Positions 8,951-19,663 of a stretch of 42,353 nt of DNA are shown here, one piece after another. Numbering within the stretch: the first letter of the stretch is position 1; each line of letters opens with the position of its first letter. Position numbers and translations under genes: made by a program. Source of the stretch: Gammaproteobacteria bacterium (GTDB taxonomy: Bacteria; Pseudomonadota; Gammaproteobacteria; Chromatiales; Chromatiaceae); the NCBI GenBank assembly GCA_024227135.1, contig JAAELC010000806.1, positions 1 to 42,353 of the forward strand, read 5' to 3'. The notes beneath the pieces are model-generated. The model had not been told where the DNA came from, did not search any database, and saw only the letters and a program-made list of their open reading frames with translations.

Positions 8951-10342
8951 ATGAATAAACCAACTCGATTAGTTGCCGCTTTGAGCCTGATCATGGCAGG
9001 TACTGCCCAGGGCATGGATTTGATAGAGGCTTATGAACTGGCACTGACCAACGACCCTCAAATTCGAGTGGCGAAGCAGGTGCTGGAAGTGACGTTGGAA
9101 AAGAAACCCCAGGCCAAGTCCGCATTACTGCCTTTCATCGCCCTGGAAGCGAATGCCGATCGCCTTCACACCGATACCAAAAATAATCCTTCAGCTATCC
9201 GCAATGGTACGGATAATTTCAGCCAATCCGGGCTTTCCATCGGCCTGACTCAACCGCTCTATGATAGGGGGGCCTGGGAAGCCCTCAAGCAGGCCGATTA
9301 CACCATTGCCGCTGCAGAGGCGGAGTACGCCAATGCAAAACTGGACTTAATGAGGCGGGTTGTCGAGGCCTATTTTGAAGTGCTGGCCTCCGAGGATGCT
9401 CTGACCGTGTCCAAGGGGCAGGTAGAGGCCAACCGCCGGCAACTGGACCAGGCCAAGCAGCGCTTTGAGGTAGGGTTGATCGCCATCACCGATGTACACG
9501 AAGCCCAGGCGGCATTCGACGGAGCGAGAGCCGACGAGATTTCTGACGCCAACGAGGTTGATAACGCCTGGGAGGCCCTGACCACCATCATCGGCTACTA
9601 CCGGGAACCTTTGTCCATCCTTGGTGAAGAGCTGAAGCTCAATCCACCAGTCCCGGCGGATATAGAGGAGTGGGCGGCTACGGCCCTGAATCAAAACTAC
9701 AGTGTGATAGCGGCTGAAAGTACAGCCGAGGAGAAAAAGACGAATATTGAGATTCAGCGCTCCGGTCACTTTCCGACACTGGATCTTGTGGCAGGCTACG
9801 ATACCAATAACAACAGCTCCAGGTTTGGCTCGGACGTGGACTCCGGTAGAATCGGGCTGCAGTTGGATGTACCCATCTATCAGGGTGGCTTCGTCAATTC
9901 CAGGATGCGCCAGGCCCAGGCCGATTACCAGGGGTCCCTGGAGAGCCTCGACCAGTCCCGCCGCAAGGTGAACCAGGATGTTCGTAATGCCTACCGGGCC
10001 GTGCTGACCGATATTCAGTCGGTAGGGGCCCGCAAGGCCACGGTGGTGTCATCCACCAGCGCCCTGGAATCCACACAGGCAGGTTATGAGGTGGGTACCC
10101 GAACCCTGGTAGACGTGCTCACGGTGCAGACCAACCTGTTCGATGCCACCCGCAATTATCTGGGTTCCCGCTACCAGTACATCATCAGCGGGCTGGAGTT
10201 GAAGTTTGCGGCGAGCAGTCTTTCCCGGGAGGATCTGGAGAGGGTCAACACCTGGCTTGATACACCCAAGGGAGGGTCGGCGAAATCGGTGGTGCGTAAG
10301 AACCTGAAGGCCCAAAGTGCCGGGAGCGGGCGCAAGCCCTGA
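8951..10342 (+). CDS. tolC: TolC family outer membrane efflux protein
   Basis: This 463-residue protein starts at an ATG preceded by GAAGGAAA. A signal peptide ends near TAQGMD. The mature part has the duplicated outer membrane efflux layout: LIEAYELALTNDPQI at the start of repeat one, long helices with the FEVGLIAITDVHEAQAAFD motif, and in repeat two YEVGTRTLVDVLTVQTNLFDA. As a trimer, TolC forms the outer membrane channel and periplasmic tunnel for type I secretion and tripartite efflux pumps. No HlyD-family adaptor is adjacent, as is usual for a general-purpose TolC. aroC follows after 18 bp and may be co-transcribed. Confidence 0.93.
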   Translation: MNKPTRLVAALSLIMAGTAQGMDLIEAYELALTNDPQIRVAKQVLEVTLEKKPQAKSALLPFIALEANADRLHTDTKNNPSAIRNGTDNFSQSGLSIGLTQPLYDRGAWEALKQADYTIAAAEAEYANAKLDLMRRVVEAYFEVLASEDALTVSKGQVEANRRQLDQAKQRFEVGLIAITDVHEAQAAFDGARADEISDANEVDNAWEALTTIIGYYREPLSILGEELKLNPPVPADIEEWAATALNQNYSVIAAESTAEEKKTNIEIQRSGHFPTLDLVAGYDTNNNSSRFGSDVDSGRIGLQLDVPIYQGGFVNSRMRQAQADYQGSLESLDQSRRKVNQDVRNAYRAVLTDIQSVGARKATVVSSTSALESTQAGYEVGTRTLVDVLTVQTNLFDATRNYLGSRYQYIISGLELKFAASSLSREDLERVNTWLDTPKGGSAKSVVRKNLKAQSAGSGRKP

Positions 10343-10360
10343 TCGGGAAGGAGTAAGCCA

Positions 10361-11461
10361 GTGTCAGGTAATTCCATCGGGCGGCTGTTTGTGGTGACCA
10401 GTTTTGGTGAGAGCCACGGCCCGGCTATCGGCTGTATTATCGATGGTTGTCCCCCGGGGATGGACCTGAGCGAGGCTGATATCCAGGGGGACCTGGACCG
10501 GCGAAGGCCCGGTACCTCACGACATACCACTCAGCGTCGGGAGCCGGACCGGGTGGAGATTCAGTCGGGGGTGTTCGAAGGGAAGACCACAGGCACCCCG
10601 ATCGGGTTACTCATACACAACACCGACCAGCGCTCCAAAGACTACAGTAAAATCATGGACCGTTTTCGGCCCGGGCATGCCGATTACACCTATACCCAGA
10701 AGTACGGCATCAGGGATTACCGGGGAGGCGGGCGCTCTTCCGCGCGGGAGACTGCCATGCGGGTTGCCGCCGGAGCGGTGGCTAAAAAGTACCTCTCAGA
10801 AAGGTATGGGATTGCGATTCGAGGCTATCTCGCCCAGCTGGGGCCGATTAAAGTCAACCGACTCGAGTGGGATGAAGTACCCCGAAATCCGTTTTTCTGC
10901 CCGGACCCGGACAAAGTGCCGGAAATGGAAGCTTACATGGATGCACTCCGCAAGGAGGGCGAATCTGTGGGAGCGCGAATCAACCTGGTGGCTACGGGAG
11001 TTCCTCCCGGCTTGGGCGAGCCCGTATTCGATCGACTCGATGCCGATATCGCCCATGCGTTGATGAGCATCAACGCGGCCAAGGGTGTGGAGATAGGGGC
11101 AGGATTCGATTGTGTCTCCCAGAAAGGGACGACCCACCGGGACGAAATGACACCGGAGGGATTTCTCGGTAATCAGGCCGGTGGTGTGCTCGGGGGTATC
11201 TCGAGCGGTCAGGATCTGCTGGCCAGTGTCGCATTCAAACCGACTTCCAGCCTGCGACTGCCGGGGCGGACTCTGAATGTGGGGGGAGAACCGGTGGAAG
11301 TGGTGACCCAGGGTCGACACGATCCTTGTGTGGGTATTCGGGCCACGCCGATTGCAGAGGCGATGCTGGCCATCGTATTGCTGGATCATCTGCTCCGGCA
11401 GCGTGCCCAGAATGGGGATGTCGAACCTGGTACTCCCGTGATACCCGCTTCCCCGGGTTGA
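10361..11461 (+). CDS. aroC: Chorismate synthase
   Basis: It converts 5-enolpyruvylshikimate-3-phosphate to chorismate, the last shared step of aromatic amino acid synthesis, using reduced FMN. Length (366 residues) is normal. The signature GESHGPAIG (residues 16-24) and the second signature [16 protein letters not shown] near residue 125 are intact, as is the GGISSGQD segment. The start is GTG, preceded by GAAGGAG at a good distance. Its position 18 bp after tolC suggests joint transcription. Its product feeds the trp genes later in the window. Confidence 0.97.
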   Translation: MSGNSIGRLFVVTSFGESHGPAIGCIIDGCPPGMDLSEADIQGDLDRRRPGTSRHTTQRREPDRVEIQSGVFEGKTTGTPIGLLIHNTDQRSKDYSKIMDRFRPGHADYTYTQKYGIRDYRGGGRSSARETAMRVAAGAVAKKYLSERYGIAIRGYLAQLGPIKVNRLEWDEVPRNPFFCPDPDKVPEMEAYMDALRKEGESVGARINLVATGVPPGLGEPVFDRLDADIAHALMSINAAKGVEIGAGFDCVSQKGTTHRDEMTPEGFLGNQAGGVLGGISSGQDLLASVAFKPTSSLRLPGRTLNVGGEPVEVVTQGRHDPCVGIRATPIAEAMLAIVLLDHLLRQRAQNGDVEPGTPVIPASPG

Positions 11462-11725
11462 TCATCGTTGCCTGTTGATCTCTCTGATCCCGTTTTCGTT
11501 CATTGTCGTACTGTCGGGTCTGGTTTTCGCGCATTGTGTGAGTGGTGGTGACCGCTGTGGTGTACCAGGACGTGGAAAGTCAGGAAATGAGATTTCCCGT
11601 GGCGCTCAGGAGCCAGTGTGATGACCCGGGATCAACACTTCCAGGTCTGAAGCGAAGCCCTGCCAAGTGCCCTCCGACATATCCCACCCGATCAATGCAA
11701 CTTTGTCTGTAGTCGATCGCTCATC

Positions 11726-12883
11726 GTGAACGGCCACCCCTTGCCCTACTGGAGGCTGTCAAGCTTCTATTTCTGCTATTTTGCGGCCTTGGGTTCTCTG
11801 ATCCCGTTCTGGGCGCTCTATCTCAAACAGTTGGGATTCGATGCGGTAGCTATCGGTGAATTGATGGCTATTCCCATGGCTACCAAATTCATTGCACCCT
11901 ACGTGTGGGGGTGGCTTGGTGATCACCTTGGTCATCGTATGACTATCGTGCGCATGGGTTCATTGCTTACCAGTCTCATATTTCTGGGAGTGTTCTGGCT
12001 GAATGGTTTCTGGGAACTGGGTTTGGCGATGGCCTTGTTCAGTTTTTTCTGGAATGCCGTACTCCCTCAATTCGAGGTGGTTACCCTCTGCTATCTGGGT
12101 TCCGGAGTTGCCCGGTATGCACGTATCCGGGTTTGGGGATCTGTGGGTTTTATTCTCACGGTATCCCTGCTGGGTGTTGCCGTGGACCAGAAAGGGCCGG
12201 CCATCGTGTTACCGGTGCTCTTGGGTATCTATCTTTCAATCTGGCTTTCAAGCCTGTTGATCAGAGACCCTGACTCTCCGTCTCCTATTGAAGGACAATC
12301 GTCCATCGTGGCACTGCTGATCAGGCCGGAAGTGATCGCATTTTTCTTCGTCTGCTTCCTGATGCAGGCGGGGCATGGCGCCTACTACACCTTCTTTTCC
12401 ATCTACATGGAGGAGGCGGGCTATTCCAAGACCGTGATTGGTCAGTTCTGGGCGTTGGGGGTGGTTGCCGAGGTCATCGTTTTTCTGTTCATGCATCGAT
12501 TGCTACAACGTTTTGGCGCCCGAAAAGTGCTGATTGTCAGCCTGCTGATGGCGGCGCTACGGTGGTTGCTGATTGGTGTATTTCCCCAGGTTCTGGGGTT
12601 GTTGTTGTTTGCACAGATCCTGCATGCGGCCACTTTTGGTACTTTTCATGCATCGGCTATTCATTTGGTGCATCATTACTTCACCGGGCGTCACCAGGGT
12701 CGGGGCCAGGCACTCTACAGCAGTCTCAGTTTTGGTGCCGGTGGTGCGGTGGGGAGTCTTTACAGTGGCTTCCTCTGGATTGAAGCGGGGCCCACCGTTG
12801 TGTTTACCGTGGCAGCGCTCGTTTCAATGCTGGCGGTGGTGATTACCTGGTTCTGGGTCGTGGATGAATTGGACAGGAGATAG
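11726..12883 (+). CDS. MFS transporter (MFS_1-like, HcaT-like)
   Basis: This 385-residue inner membrane protein has about twelve hydrophobic segments and starts WRLSSFYFCYFAALGSLIPFW, the typical opening of the MFS_1-like/3-phenylpropionate transporter (HcaT) group. The loop WGWLGDHLGHRM between helices 2 and 3 is the family-wide GxxxDxxGHR motif. Substrate is unknown; the HcaT name marks similarity only. The start is a GTG. The 264 bp between aroC and this gene holds no other gene that I can see. lpxD begins two bases after the stop codon, so the two are very probably one transcript. Confidence 0.85.
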   Translation: MNGHPLPYWRLSSFYFCYFAALGSLIPFWALYLKQLGFDAVAIGELMAIPMATKFIAPYVWGWLGDHLGHRMTIVRMGSLLTSLIFLGVFWLNGFWELGLAMALFSFFWNAVLPQFEVVTLCYLGSGVARYARIRVWGSVGFILTVSLLGVAVDQKGPAIVLPVLLGIYLSIWLSSLLIRDPDSPSPIEGQSSIVALLIRPEVIAFFFVCFLMQAGHGAYYTFFSIYMEEAGYSKTVIGQFWALGVVAEVIVFLFMHRLLQRFGARKVLIVSLLMAALRWLLIGVFPQVLGLLLFAQILHAATFGTFHASAIHLVHHYFTGRHQGRGQALYSSLSFGAGGAVGSLYSGFLWIEAGPTVVFTVAALVSMLAVVITWFWVVDELDRR

Positions 12884-12885
12884 GG

Positions 12886-13944
12886 ATGAAAGTCAGATTG
12901 GGGGAGGTCTGTCAATTGATAGGAGCCCGGCTGGAAGGGGAATCCGAATATGTAATAGAAGGGGTCTGCTCCCTTGAAGATACAGGGCCGGCCAGAATCT
13001 GCTTTGCCGAAGGTAATCGCTATCTGCAAAAGGTTCAATCCGTGGCAGAAGGGACCGTGGTTATCGTCAACTCGGATTTTCCGGATATTCCCGGTCACAG
13101 GTTGCTGCGGGTCGAAAAACCCCGGCATGCGTTCATCCGGGTTACCGAGCTGTTTCTCGAGCCGATGGCAGCGGAGGGTATTCATCCGGCGGCCAGCCTG
13201 GACGGCTCAGCAAGCATCGGTGACAAGGTCAGTATTGGTGCCTGTGCCACCGTTGCCGCCGATGCGATGATCGGAGCGCACAGTATTATCCAGTCCGGGG
13301 CGCGTATCGGGCCTGGTGTAGTGATGGGTCAAGGATGTCTTATTGAGGCCAATGCGGTGTTGATGAGCGGGGTCACCCTGGGTGATCGGGTGGTCATCCA
13401 TGCGGGGGCGGTAATCGGGGGAGAGGGGTTCGGTTTCGTCTGGATGGATGATCATCATCACAAGGTGCCGCAGATCGGCACGGTGGAGATTGGCGATGAT
13501 GTGGAAATCGGTTGTAACAGCTGCGTGGATAGGGCTGCTCTGGGAGTGACCCGGATCCGTCGGGGCACCAAGATCGATAATCTGGTACAGGTGGGGCATA
13601 ACGTTGATGTGGGTGAACATGTCATCATTTGCGGTCATTCGGGCCTTGGCGGCAGTGCCACGATCGCAAATCAGGTGATGATCGGTGGCGGTGCCATTAT
13701 CAGCGACCATGCAGAGGTGGGGGAACGTGCCATGGTGGGAGGTGGTTCCGGTGTGCCTGGAAAGGTTGACGCGGGAGATTCCGTTCTGGGTATTCCGGCG
13801 CGCTCCATTCGTCGGGCCAAGCGGGAGTTTGCTGCCGTATCCCGGCTGCCCGAGCTTCTCAAGGCCTTCAAGTCCCAGACCAGGGAGCTTGAAGCTCTAC
13901 AGGCACGGGTGGCTGAGCTGGAAGAGGTGAAAAACAGTGGCTGA
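12886..13944 (+). CDS. lpxD: UDP-3-O-acylglucosamine N-acyltransferase LpxD
   Basis: It adds the second hydroxyacyl chain from acyl-ACP to UDP-3-O-acylglucosamine in lipid A synthesis. The 352-residue protein has the N-terminal uridine-binding domain (to about 100), a left-handed beta helix of hexapeptide repeats (about 105-310) and a C-terminal helix ending in a heptad-like ELEALQARVAELEE. The catalytic His is His238 in VQVGHNVDVG, matching His239 of E. coli. Usually lpxD lies in the bamA-skp-lpxD-fabZ-lpxA cluster; here it follows an MFS gene by two bases, so it may be a second copy. Confidence 0.92.
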   Translation: MKVRLGEVCQLIGARLEGESEYVIEGVCSLEDTGPARICFAEGNRYLQKVQSVAEGTVVIVNSDFPDIPGHRLLRVEKPRHAFIRVTELFLEPMAAEGIHPAASLDGSASIGDKVSIGACATVAADAMIGAHSIIQSGARIGPGVVMGQGCLIEANAVLMSGVTLGDRVVIHAGAVIGGEGFGFVWMDDHHHKVPQIGTVEIGDDVEIGCNSCVDRAALGVTRIRRGTKIDNLVQVGHNVDVGEHVIICGHSGLGGSATIANQVMIGGGAIISDHAEVGERAMVGGGSGVPGKVDAGDSVLGIPARSIRRAKREFAAVSRLPELLKAFKSQTRELEALQARVAELEEVKNSG

Positions 13945-13970
13945 TCAGGCGTTGGTTGGAGTCCCGGCGG

Positions 13971-14867
13971 CTAACGAGCTCGGGTGACATCGATACCCAC
14001 GGAAGCCAGGCAGGTTTCCCGCATGGTGCGCGCCGCATTGGAAAGTGTCCGATTGGGATGGCTGACAATCCCCAGTGAACGCGCCAGACGGGGTGTTTGA
14101 AGTTTCAGTGATTTCAATTGACCGTCCCGGACCATGGTTTGGGGCAACAGGCTCCAGCCCAGCCCAATGGTGGTCATCATTTTGAGGGTTTCCAGGTAGT
14201 TCGTCGCCATCCCGATTTGCAGTTGTATATGCAGGGGGGCAAGGGCCGTCTCCAGAATTTCACGGGTATAGGTTCCCCGGGCGGCAAGGACCGCCGGGTA
14301 GGCTGCCAGGTCGGGAAGTCTGACTGTGGGCATCGCCGCCAGCGGATGATCTTCTGCCGCAACGAAATGGAGCGGGTCGTGCCAGACCTCTTCGAGCTTG
14401 AGGCTGTTGCTTGGCCCCGGGGGCAGGGTGACGATTGCCAACTCCAGGTCACCGCGCTCCACGGCTGCGCAGGCCGACTCCGAATCCATGAAGCGGATAT
14501 CGAGTCTTACCTGGGGGTGGCTGTAACTGAATGCCCTGAGTACGGAAGGTAGTCGATGCAGGCCGATATGATGGCTCGTTCCCATGGTCAGTGTGCCACC
14601 GATTTCATCGCCGAGACTCGAGATACTGCGGCTTATATCGCTGATTTCCAGCAGTATATGCTGGGCTCTCGGTAACAACTCACGCCCGGCTTCTGTCAGA
14701 CTGACCCGGCGTCCAAGCCGATCAAACAGGCGTGCACCCAATTTCTCCTCCAGCGAGGCCACACGTTTACTGACAGCTGGCTGGGTCAGATAGAGTGTTT
14801 CTGCGGCCAGGGAGAATGATCCGGATTTTGCGACAGTGACAAATGCCTTGAGTTCGGTTATTTCCAT
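13971..14867 (-). CDS. LysR family transcriptional regulator, divergent from leuC
   Basis: This 298-residue protein has an N-terminal winged helix-turn-helix (MEITELKAFVTVAKSGSFSLAAE, then LTQPAVSKRVASLEE to about residue 60), a linker helix, and a periplasmic-binding-protein-like effector domain. It is transcribed away from leuC across a 159-bp gap. LysR regulators commonly control the divergent operon, so regulation of leuCDB by a leucine-pathway metabolite is a reasonable inference. The effector cannot be read from the sequence. Confidence 0.92.
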   Translation of the reverse strand: MEITELKAFVTVAKSGSFSLAAETLYLTQPAVSKRVASLEEKLGARLFDRLGRRVSLTEAGRELLPRAQHILLEISDISRSISSLGDEIGGTLTMGTSHHIGLHRLPSVLRAFSYSHPQVRLDIRFMDSESACAAVERGDLELAIVTLPPGPSNSLKLEEVWHDPLHFVAAEDHPLAAMPTVRLPDLAAYPAVLAARGTYTREILETALAPLHIQLQIGMATNYLETLKMMTTIGLGWSLLPQTMVRDGQLKSLKLQTPRLARSLGIVSHPNRTLSNAARTMRETCLASVGIDVTRAR

Positions 14868-14970
14868 GGATCATTTTTCCTTTCCTGGCCTGGGAACGGG
14901 GACTTCAGGTTCCTGGTTTGTGGATGATTTGGGATTCTTTAATGGAATAATAAATATAAAAAAGATGAAT

Positions 14971-14999
14971 TTGTTTTATAGTATATCCCGGCTTATGCT
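14971..14999 (+). promoter_or_regulatory. Putative sigma-70 promoter of leuCDB
   Basis: TTGTTT (14971-14976) and TATGCT (14994-14999) are separated by 17 bp and lie 27 bp before the leuC ATG. The surrounding 14940-14990 stretch is strongly AT-rich. TATAGTATA in the spacer is a small symmetric sequence that could be part of a LysR site (inference). Confidence 0.5.
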
Positions 15000-15026
15000 T
15001 AGGTTTCTATACAAAGGGTAGCCACC

Positions 15027-16439
15027 ATGAATCCAAGAACACTCTATGACAAACTGTGGGAAGACCACCTCGTGCGTACCGAAAAAGATGGTACGTCCCT
15101 TATCTATATCGATCGTCACCTGGTCCATGAAGTGACATCGCCCCAGGCTTTTGAAGGACTGAGACTGGCTGGACGCAAGCCCTGGCGCCCGGATTCCGCG
15201 GTCGCAACGCCTGATCACAATGTTCCCACCCAGGGGCGTGCAAGTGGAATAGCCGACCCGGTGGCTCGTATTCAGGTGGCGGCTTTGGACGCCAACTGCG
15301 AAGAGTTCGGTATACAGGAATTTGGGATGGATGATGCCCGGCAGGGTATCGTACATGTCATCGGGCCTGAACAAGGGTTTATTCTTCCGGGGATGACGGT
15401 CGTCTGCGGGGATTCTCACACGTCAACCCATGGTGCCATGGGAGCGCTGGCATTCGGTATCGGGACATCCGAGGTCGAGCATGTACTGGCAACCCAGTGC
15501 CTGATCCAGAAAAAATCCAGAACCATGCGTATCAGTGTTGATGGCGCGCTGGCTCCGGGAGTGACAGCCAAAGATATCGTGCTGGCCATTATCGGTGAGA
15601 TTGGAACCGCCGGCGGTACCGGATACGTCATAGAATTTGCAGGAGATGCGATTCGTGCTCTCTCCATGGAAGGCCGGATGACCGTGTGCAATATGACCAT
15701 CGAAGCCGGCGCCCGGGCAGGATTGATCGGGGTGGATGACACGACACTGGATTATCTTAACGGGCGGTCTCAGGTGCCATCAGGAAAACAGTGGGAAGCT
15801 GCCAGGGATAACTGGCGAAATCTGTGTAGCGACGAGGGAGCGGAATTCGACAAAGAAGTCCGGATCGATGCAGCGTCAATCGCACCTCAGGTGACTTGGG
15901 GTACTTCGCCTGAGATGGTGGTATCGGTCACCGACCGTGTCCCTGACCCGGCACAAGTCAGCGATTCTCTGAAAGCCGAAGGCATGCGGCGGGCGCTGGA
16001 GTACATGGGGCTCGAGGCCAATACCCCTGTTTCAGATATCCCGGTCGATCATGTTTTTATCGGTTCCTGTACCAATGGAAGAATCGAGGACTTGCGTGCC
16101 GCGGCAGCTGTTGTTCGCGGAAAGAAAGTGGCAGACAACATCGTACAGGCGTTGGTAGTGCCTGGTTCCGGGCCGGTCAAGGAACAGGCAGAACGGGAAG
16201 GGTTGGACAAAGACTTTGTGGCAGCGGGTTTCGAGTGGCGTGAGCCTGGTTGTTCCATGTGTCTGGCCATGAATGCCGATCAGTTGAAGCCGGGTGAACG
16301 CTGCGCCTCCACGTCCAACCGTAATTTTGAAGGTCGGCAGGGTAAAGGTGGGCGCACCCATCTGGTCGGGCCAGCGATGGCTGCCGCTGCTGCCATTGCC
16401 GGTCATTTCACCGATATAAGAGAATTACAGGGTAGCTGA
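15027..16439 (+). CDS. leuC: 3-isopropylmalate dehydratase large subunit
   Basis: With LeuD it isomerises 2-isopropylmalate to 3-isopropylmalate. This 470-residue aconitase-type protein retains the three Cys ligands of its [4Fe-4S] cluster: Cys348 in IGSCTNGR, and Cys409 and Cys412 in [11 protein letters not shown]. The [10 protein letters not shown] motif near residue 130 is intact. leuD begins two bases after the stop, so subunits are co-translated. leuA is not in the window. In the isolated leuCD setting with leuB following, leucine rather than methylcitrate-type chemistry is well supported. Confidence 0.97.
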   Translation: MNPRTLYDKLWEDHLVRTEKDGTSLIYIDRHLVHEVTSPQAFEGLRLAGRKPWRPDSAVATPDHNVPTQGRASGIADPVARIQVAALDANCEEFGIQEFGMDDARQGIVHVIGPEQGFILPGMTVVCGDSHTSTHGAMGALAFGIGTSEVEHVLATQCLIQKKSRTMRISVDGALAPGVTAKDIVLAIIGEIGTAGGTGYVIEFAGDAIRALSMEGRMTVCNMTIEAGARAGLIGVDDTTLDYLNGRSQVPSGKQWEAARDNWRNLCSDEGAEFDKEVRIDAASIAPQVTWGTSPEMVVSVTDRVPDPAQVSDSLKAEGMRRALEYMGLEANTPVSDIPVDHVFIGSCTNGRIEDLRAAAAVVRGKKVADNIVQALVVPGSGPVKEQAEREGLDKDFVAAGFEWREPGCSMCLAMNADQLKPGERCASTSNRNFEGRQGKGGRTHLVGPAMAAAAAIAGHFTDIRELQGS

Positions 16440-16441
16440 AA

Positions 16442-17083
16442 ATGGATAAGTTCGAGAAATTTACCGGTCGGGTAGCACCGTTGGATCGTGCCAACGTGGA
16501 CACTGACGCTATCATCCCCAAGCAGTTCCTGAAGTCGATCAAACGAACGGGATTTGGCCCCAACCTCTTTGATGAGTGGCGATATCTGGATCAGGGTGAA
16601 CCTGACAGGGACAATGACAATCGGCCCCTTAACACCAGTTTCGTGCTCAATGATTCCCGGTATCAGGGGGCGCAAATACTTCTGACCCGGGATAATTTTG
16701 GTTGTGGATCCTCCCGTGAGCATGCACCCTGGGCATTGGCAGACTATGGGTTCAGGGTCATAATCGCCCCAAGTTTTGCGGATATATTCTTTAACAACTG
16801 CTTTAAAAATGGAATATTACCTATTGTTCTAAAAGAACATGATGTGGATAGTCTCTTTGCAAAATCAGGTGATGAGTCAGCACTGGAGTTGACCGTTGAT
16901 CTGAGTTCCCAGGAATTGAAGTCAGCCCATGGCGCAGTGCTGTCATTTGATGTCGATCCGTTTCGTAAACAATGCCTGCTGGAGGGGTTGGACGACATCG
17001 GTCTGACGCTGCAGCATCAGGACAGCATACGGGCATTTGAGGAGCAGCGTCGTGTAAAAGCGCCCTGGGTGTTCGGTTGCTGA
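16442..17083 (+). CDS. leuD: 3-isopropylmalate dehydratase small subunit
   Basis: LeuD is the swivel-domain subunit that completes the LeuC active site. The 213-residue length is normal. The substrate-loop motif [13 protein letters not shown] and the [11 protein letters not shown]-type segment near the N-terminus are present. It lies directly after leuC. About 200 bp without a recognisable gene separates it from leuB (17084-17283). Confidence 0.97.
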   Translation: MDKFEKFTGRVAPLDRANVDTDAIIPKQFLKSIKRTGFGPNLFDEWRYLDQGEPDRDNDNRPLNTSFVLNDSRYQGAQILLTRDNFGCGSSREHAPWALADYGFRVIIAPSFADIFFNNCFKNGILPIVLKEHDVDSLFAKSGDESALELTVDLSSQELKSAHGAVLSFDVDPFRKQCLLEGLDDIGLTLQHQDSIRAFEEQRRVKAPWVFGC

Positions 17084-17283
17084 AATGGCCAGGCGGCTAC
17101 CCGGATCGGTGCGGGAGACAATCCCTCCTCAGCCTTGAAAAGTCGATCCTTGTGGACAGATGAACAAAGGCCGGATCCGGAGATAGCATTACTCCCCGGC
17201 AGGGGTATTCCCATGCTGCTCTGGGTCGCGGGGGTGATTCAGTCTGAAAGCAGTTCCAGACAACAGGAGTTTATAAAAAGACA

Positions 17284-18366
17284 ATGAGCAAAACGATTCT
17301 GATTCTTCCGGGTGACGGTATTGGTCCGGAAATTGTAAATGAGGCAATGAAGGTACTGGCCTGTCTTCGGGATGAATTTGGTCTCGACGCGGAGTTTGAT
17401 GAAGCTCTGATAGGTGGAGCGGCCTATGATGCCGCAGGTCATCCCCTGCCCGAACCTACTATGGAACTGGCCCGGGAGGCGGACGCTGTGCTGCTGGGTG
17501 CGGTGGGTGGTCCCAAATGGGAGCCTCTGGATATATCGGTTAGGCCGGAAAAGGGGCTGCTCGGTCTGCGGGCGGGTCTGGGCTTATTTGCCAACCTGCG
17601 TCCGGCGATTCTGTATCCCCAGCTTGCTGACGCCTCTACCTTGAAGGCGGATGTGGTATCTGGCCTGGATATCATGATTGTTCGGGAGCTCACCGGAGGT
17701 ATCTATTTCGGGCAGCCACGGGGTGTCAGGAAACTCGATAACGGAGAAAGAGAAGGATACAATACACTGATTTATAAAGAATCAGAGGTGGATCGGATCG
17801 TCAGGGTGGCGATGGATATCGCGATGAAGCGAAACAGCAGAGTCTGCTCGGTTGATAAAGCTAACGTGCTGGAATGTACGGAACTCTGGCGCGAAGTGGC
17901 CACCCGGGTGGGTGGGGATTACCCGGACGTAGAGTTGTCCCATATGTATGTGGACAATGCGGCGATGCAGCTCGTTCGTGCTCCAAAGCAGTTCGATGTC
18001 ATGGTCACTACAAATATGTTTGGGGATATTCTGTCTGATTGTGCCGCCATGCTTACCGGCTCCATCGGCATGCTGCCTTCAGCTTCTCTGGATGAACAAG
18101 GCAAGGGTATGTATGAGCCGATACATGGGTCTGCCCCGGATATTTCGGGCAAGGGGCTGGCCAATCCGCTGGCGACGATTCTGTCGGTGGCCATGCTGCT
18201 GCGGTACTCGCTTAATGAACCGGAACTGGCAGAACGTGTGGAAGCGGCGGTCAACAGCGTACTGGATTCAGGCCTTAGAACTCCGGATATCCACTCCCCC
18301 GGTATGACCGAGGTCGGTACTGAAAAGATGGGTGATGCGGTGGTCACCGCCTTGTGTAGTTCTTAA
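17284..18366 (+). CDS. leuB: 3-isopropylmalate dehydrogenase
   Basis: It oxidises and decarboxylates 3-isopropylmalate with NAD to 2-oxoisocaproate, the last pathway-specific step to leucine. The 360-residue protein shows [10 protein letters not shown] at the N-terminus, [10 protein letters not shown], the catalytic YKESEVDR and DKANVLE segments, and the C-terminal [11 protein letters not shown] motif. AGGAG (17265-17269) precedes the ATG by 14 nt, slightly long but acceptable. It is the third gene of the leuCDB unit, and asd follows. Confidence 0.97.
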   Translation: MSKTILILPGDGIGPEIVNEAMKVLACLRDEFGLDAEFDEALIGGAAYDAAGHPLPEPTMELAREADAVLLGAVGGPKWEPLDISVRPEKGLLGLRAGLGLFANLRPAILYPQLADASTLKADVVSGLDIMIVRELTGGIYFGQPRGVRKLDNGEREGYNTLIYKESEVDRIVRVAMDIAMKRNSRVCSVDKANVLECTELWREVATRVGGDYPDVELSHMYVDNAAMQLVRAPKQFDVMVTTNMFGDILSDCAAMLTGSIGMLPSASLDEQGKGMYEPIHGSAPDISGKGLANPLATILSVAMLLRYSLNEPELAERVEAAVNSVLDSGLRTPDIHSPGMTEVGTEKMGDAVVTALCSS

Positions 18367-18396
18367 ATTATTGGTTTAAACAATTGGTTTATCGCA

Positions 18397-19512
18397 ATGA
18401 AAAGAATAGGTTTTATTGGATGGAGAGGGATGGTTGGGTCGGTGCTGATGGAGCGTATGCAGGCCGAAAATGATTTCAGACTCATAGACGAACCGGTGTT
18501 CTTTACGACTTCCCAGGTGGGGCAGAAGGGCCCGGATATCGGAAAGGACTCGCCCCCGCTTCAGTCGGCCTTTGATTTAGAGTCATTGAAATCGATGGAT
18601 GCCATCGTTTCCTGCCAGGGTGGTGGATACACCAAGAGTGTATACGGACCCCTTCGTGAGCTGGGATGGAAAGGCTACTGGATCGATGCTGCTTCCACAC
18701 TGCGAATGGAGCCGGCCAGCACCATCGTGCTCGATCCCGTGAACATGAACCTGATCACAGACTCCCTGGACGGGGGTGTGAAAGACTTCATTGGCGGAAA
18801 CTGTACGGTCAGTCTGATGCTCATGGCACTCGGAGGACTCTTCAATGCCGGGATGATCAAATGGGTTTCAGCGATGACATACCAGGCCGCTTCCGGGGCG
18901 GGCGCCCAGAATATGCGTGAGCTGCTGGCCCAGATGGGAAGCGTTCACAAGGCTGTGGAGGACAGGCTGCTCGATCCCTCATCGGCGATTCTGGATATAG
19001 ATCGCGGGGTGACGTCGATGTTGCGCAGTGATGCCTTTCCCACGGACAGGTTTGGTGTACCGCTGGCGGGGAGCCTGATACCCTGGATCGATACCCAGCT
19101 GGAAAATGGCCAGAGCAGAGAAGAATGGAAGGGATCAGTGGAAAGTAACAAGATTCTCGGTCGCGAGGATGACCCGCTGCCCATCGACGGCATCTGTGTT
19201 CGTATCGGAGCAATGCGCTCCCATAGCCAGGCATTAACCATCAAGTTGTCGGGAAATGTGCCGATAGACGAAATAGAGGGGATATTGGATTCTGCCCATG
19301 AGTGGGTGAGTGTCATTCCCAACGATCGAGATGTGACAATATCCGATTTGACACCTGCGGCGGTTACCGGAACTTTGTCTGTGCCGGTGGGGCGACTTAG
19401 AAAACTGGCAATGGGAGACGATTATCTCTCGGCGTTCACTGTGGGGGATCAGTTGCTCTGGGGCGCTGCGGAACCGTTGCGTCGTATGCTTTTTATTCTG
19501 TTGGAACGTTAA
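18397..19512 (+). CDS. asd: Aspartate-semialdehyde dehydrogenase
   Basis: It reduces aspartyl phosphate to aspartate semialdehyde with NADPH, the branch to lysine, threonine, methionine and diaminopimelate. The 371-residue protein belongs to the Gram-negative Asd type. It opens [14 protein letters not shown] (nucleotide-binding), has the catalytic Cys136 in [10 protein letters not shown] and His276 in [10 protein letters not shown]. There is no strong ribosome binding site before the ATG. The order leuB-asd-fimV is shared with Pseudomonas. Confidence 0.97.
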   Translation: MKRIGFIGWRGMVGSVLMERMQAENDFRLIDEPVFFTTSQVGQKGPDIGKDSPPLQSAFDLESLKSMDAIVSCQGGGYTKSVYGPLRELGWKGYWIDAASTLRMEPASTIVLDPVNMNLITDSLDGGVKDFIGGNCTVSLMLMALGGLFNAGMIKWVSAMTYQAASGAGAQNMRELLAQMGSVHKAVEDRLLDPSSAILDIDRGVTSMLRSDAFPTDRFGVPLAGSLIPWIDTQLENGQSREEWKGSVESNKILGREDDPLPIDGICVRIGAMRSHSQALTIKLSGNVPIDEIEGILDSAHEWVSVIPNDRDVTISDLTPAAVTGTLSVPVGRLRKLAMGDDYLSAFTVGDQLLWGAAEPLRRMLFILLER

Positions 19513-19551
19513 CCCTGTTACATTTGGTCATGTCAGTTCGACAGTTGGTAC

Positions 19552-19581
19552 TTGTTAGCAGGCTGCAATTAGGCGGATAAT
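19552..19581 (+). promoter_or_regulatory. Putative fimV promoter
   Basis: TTGTTA (19552-19557) and GATAAT (19576-19581) are separated by 18 bp and lie in the asd-fimV gap, about 80 bp before the fimV start. Confidence 0.4.
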
Positions 19582-19663
19582 CATTTTTTTCTTGCCCCGG
19601 AGGCAGGAACAGTTGCGCTCACAGCACCCTAGGTCTCGGGGGCTGAAAAAGGAAGGGGGTTTC

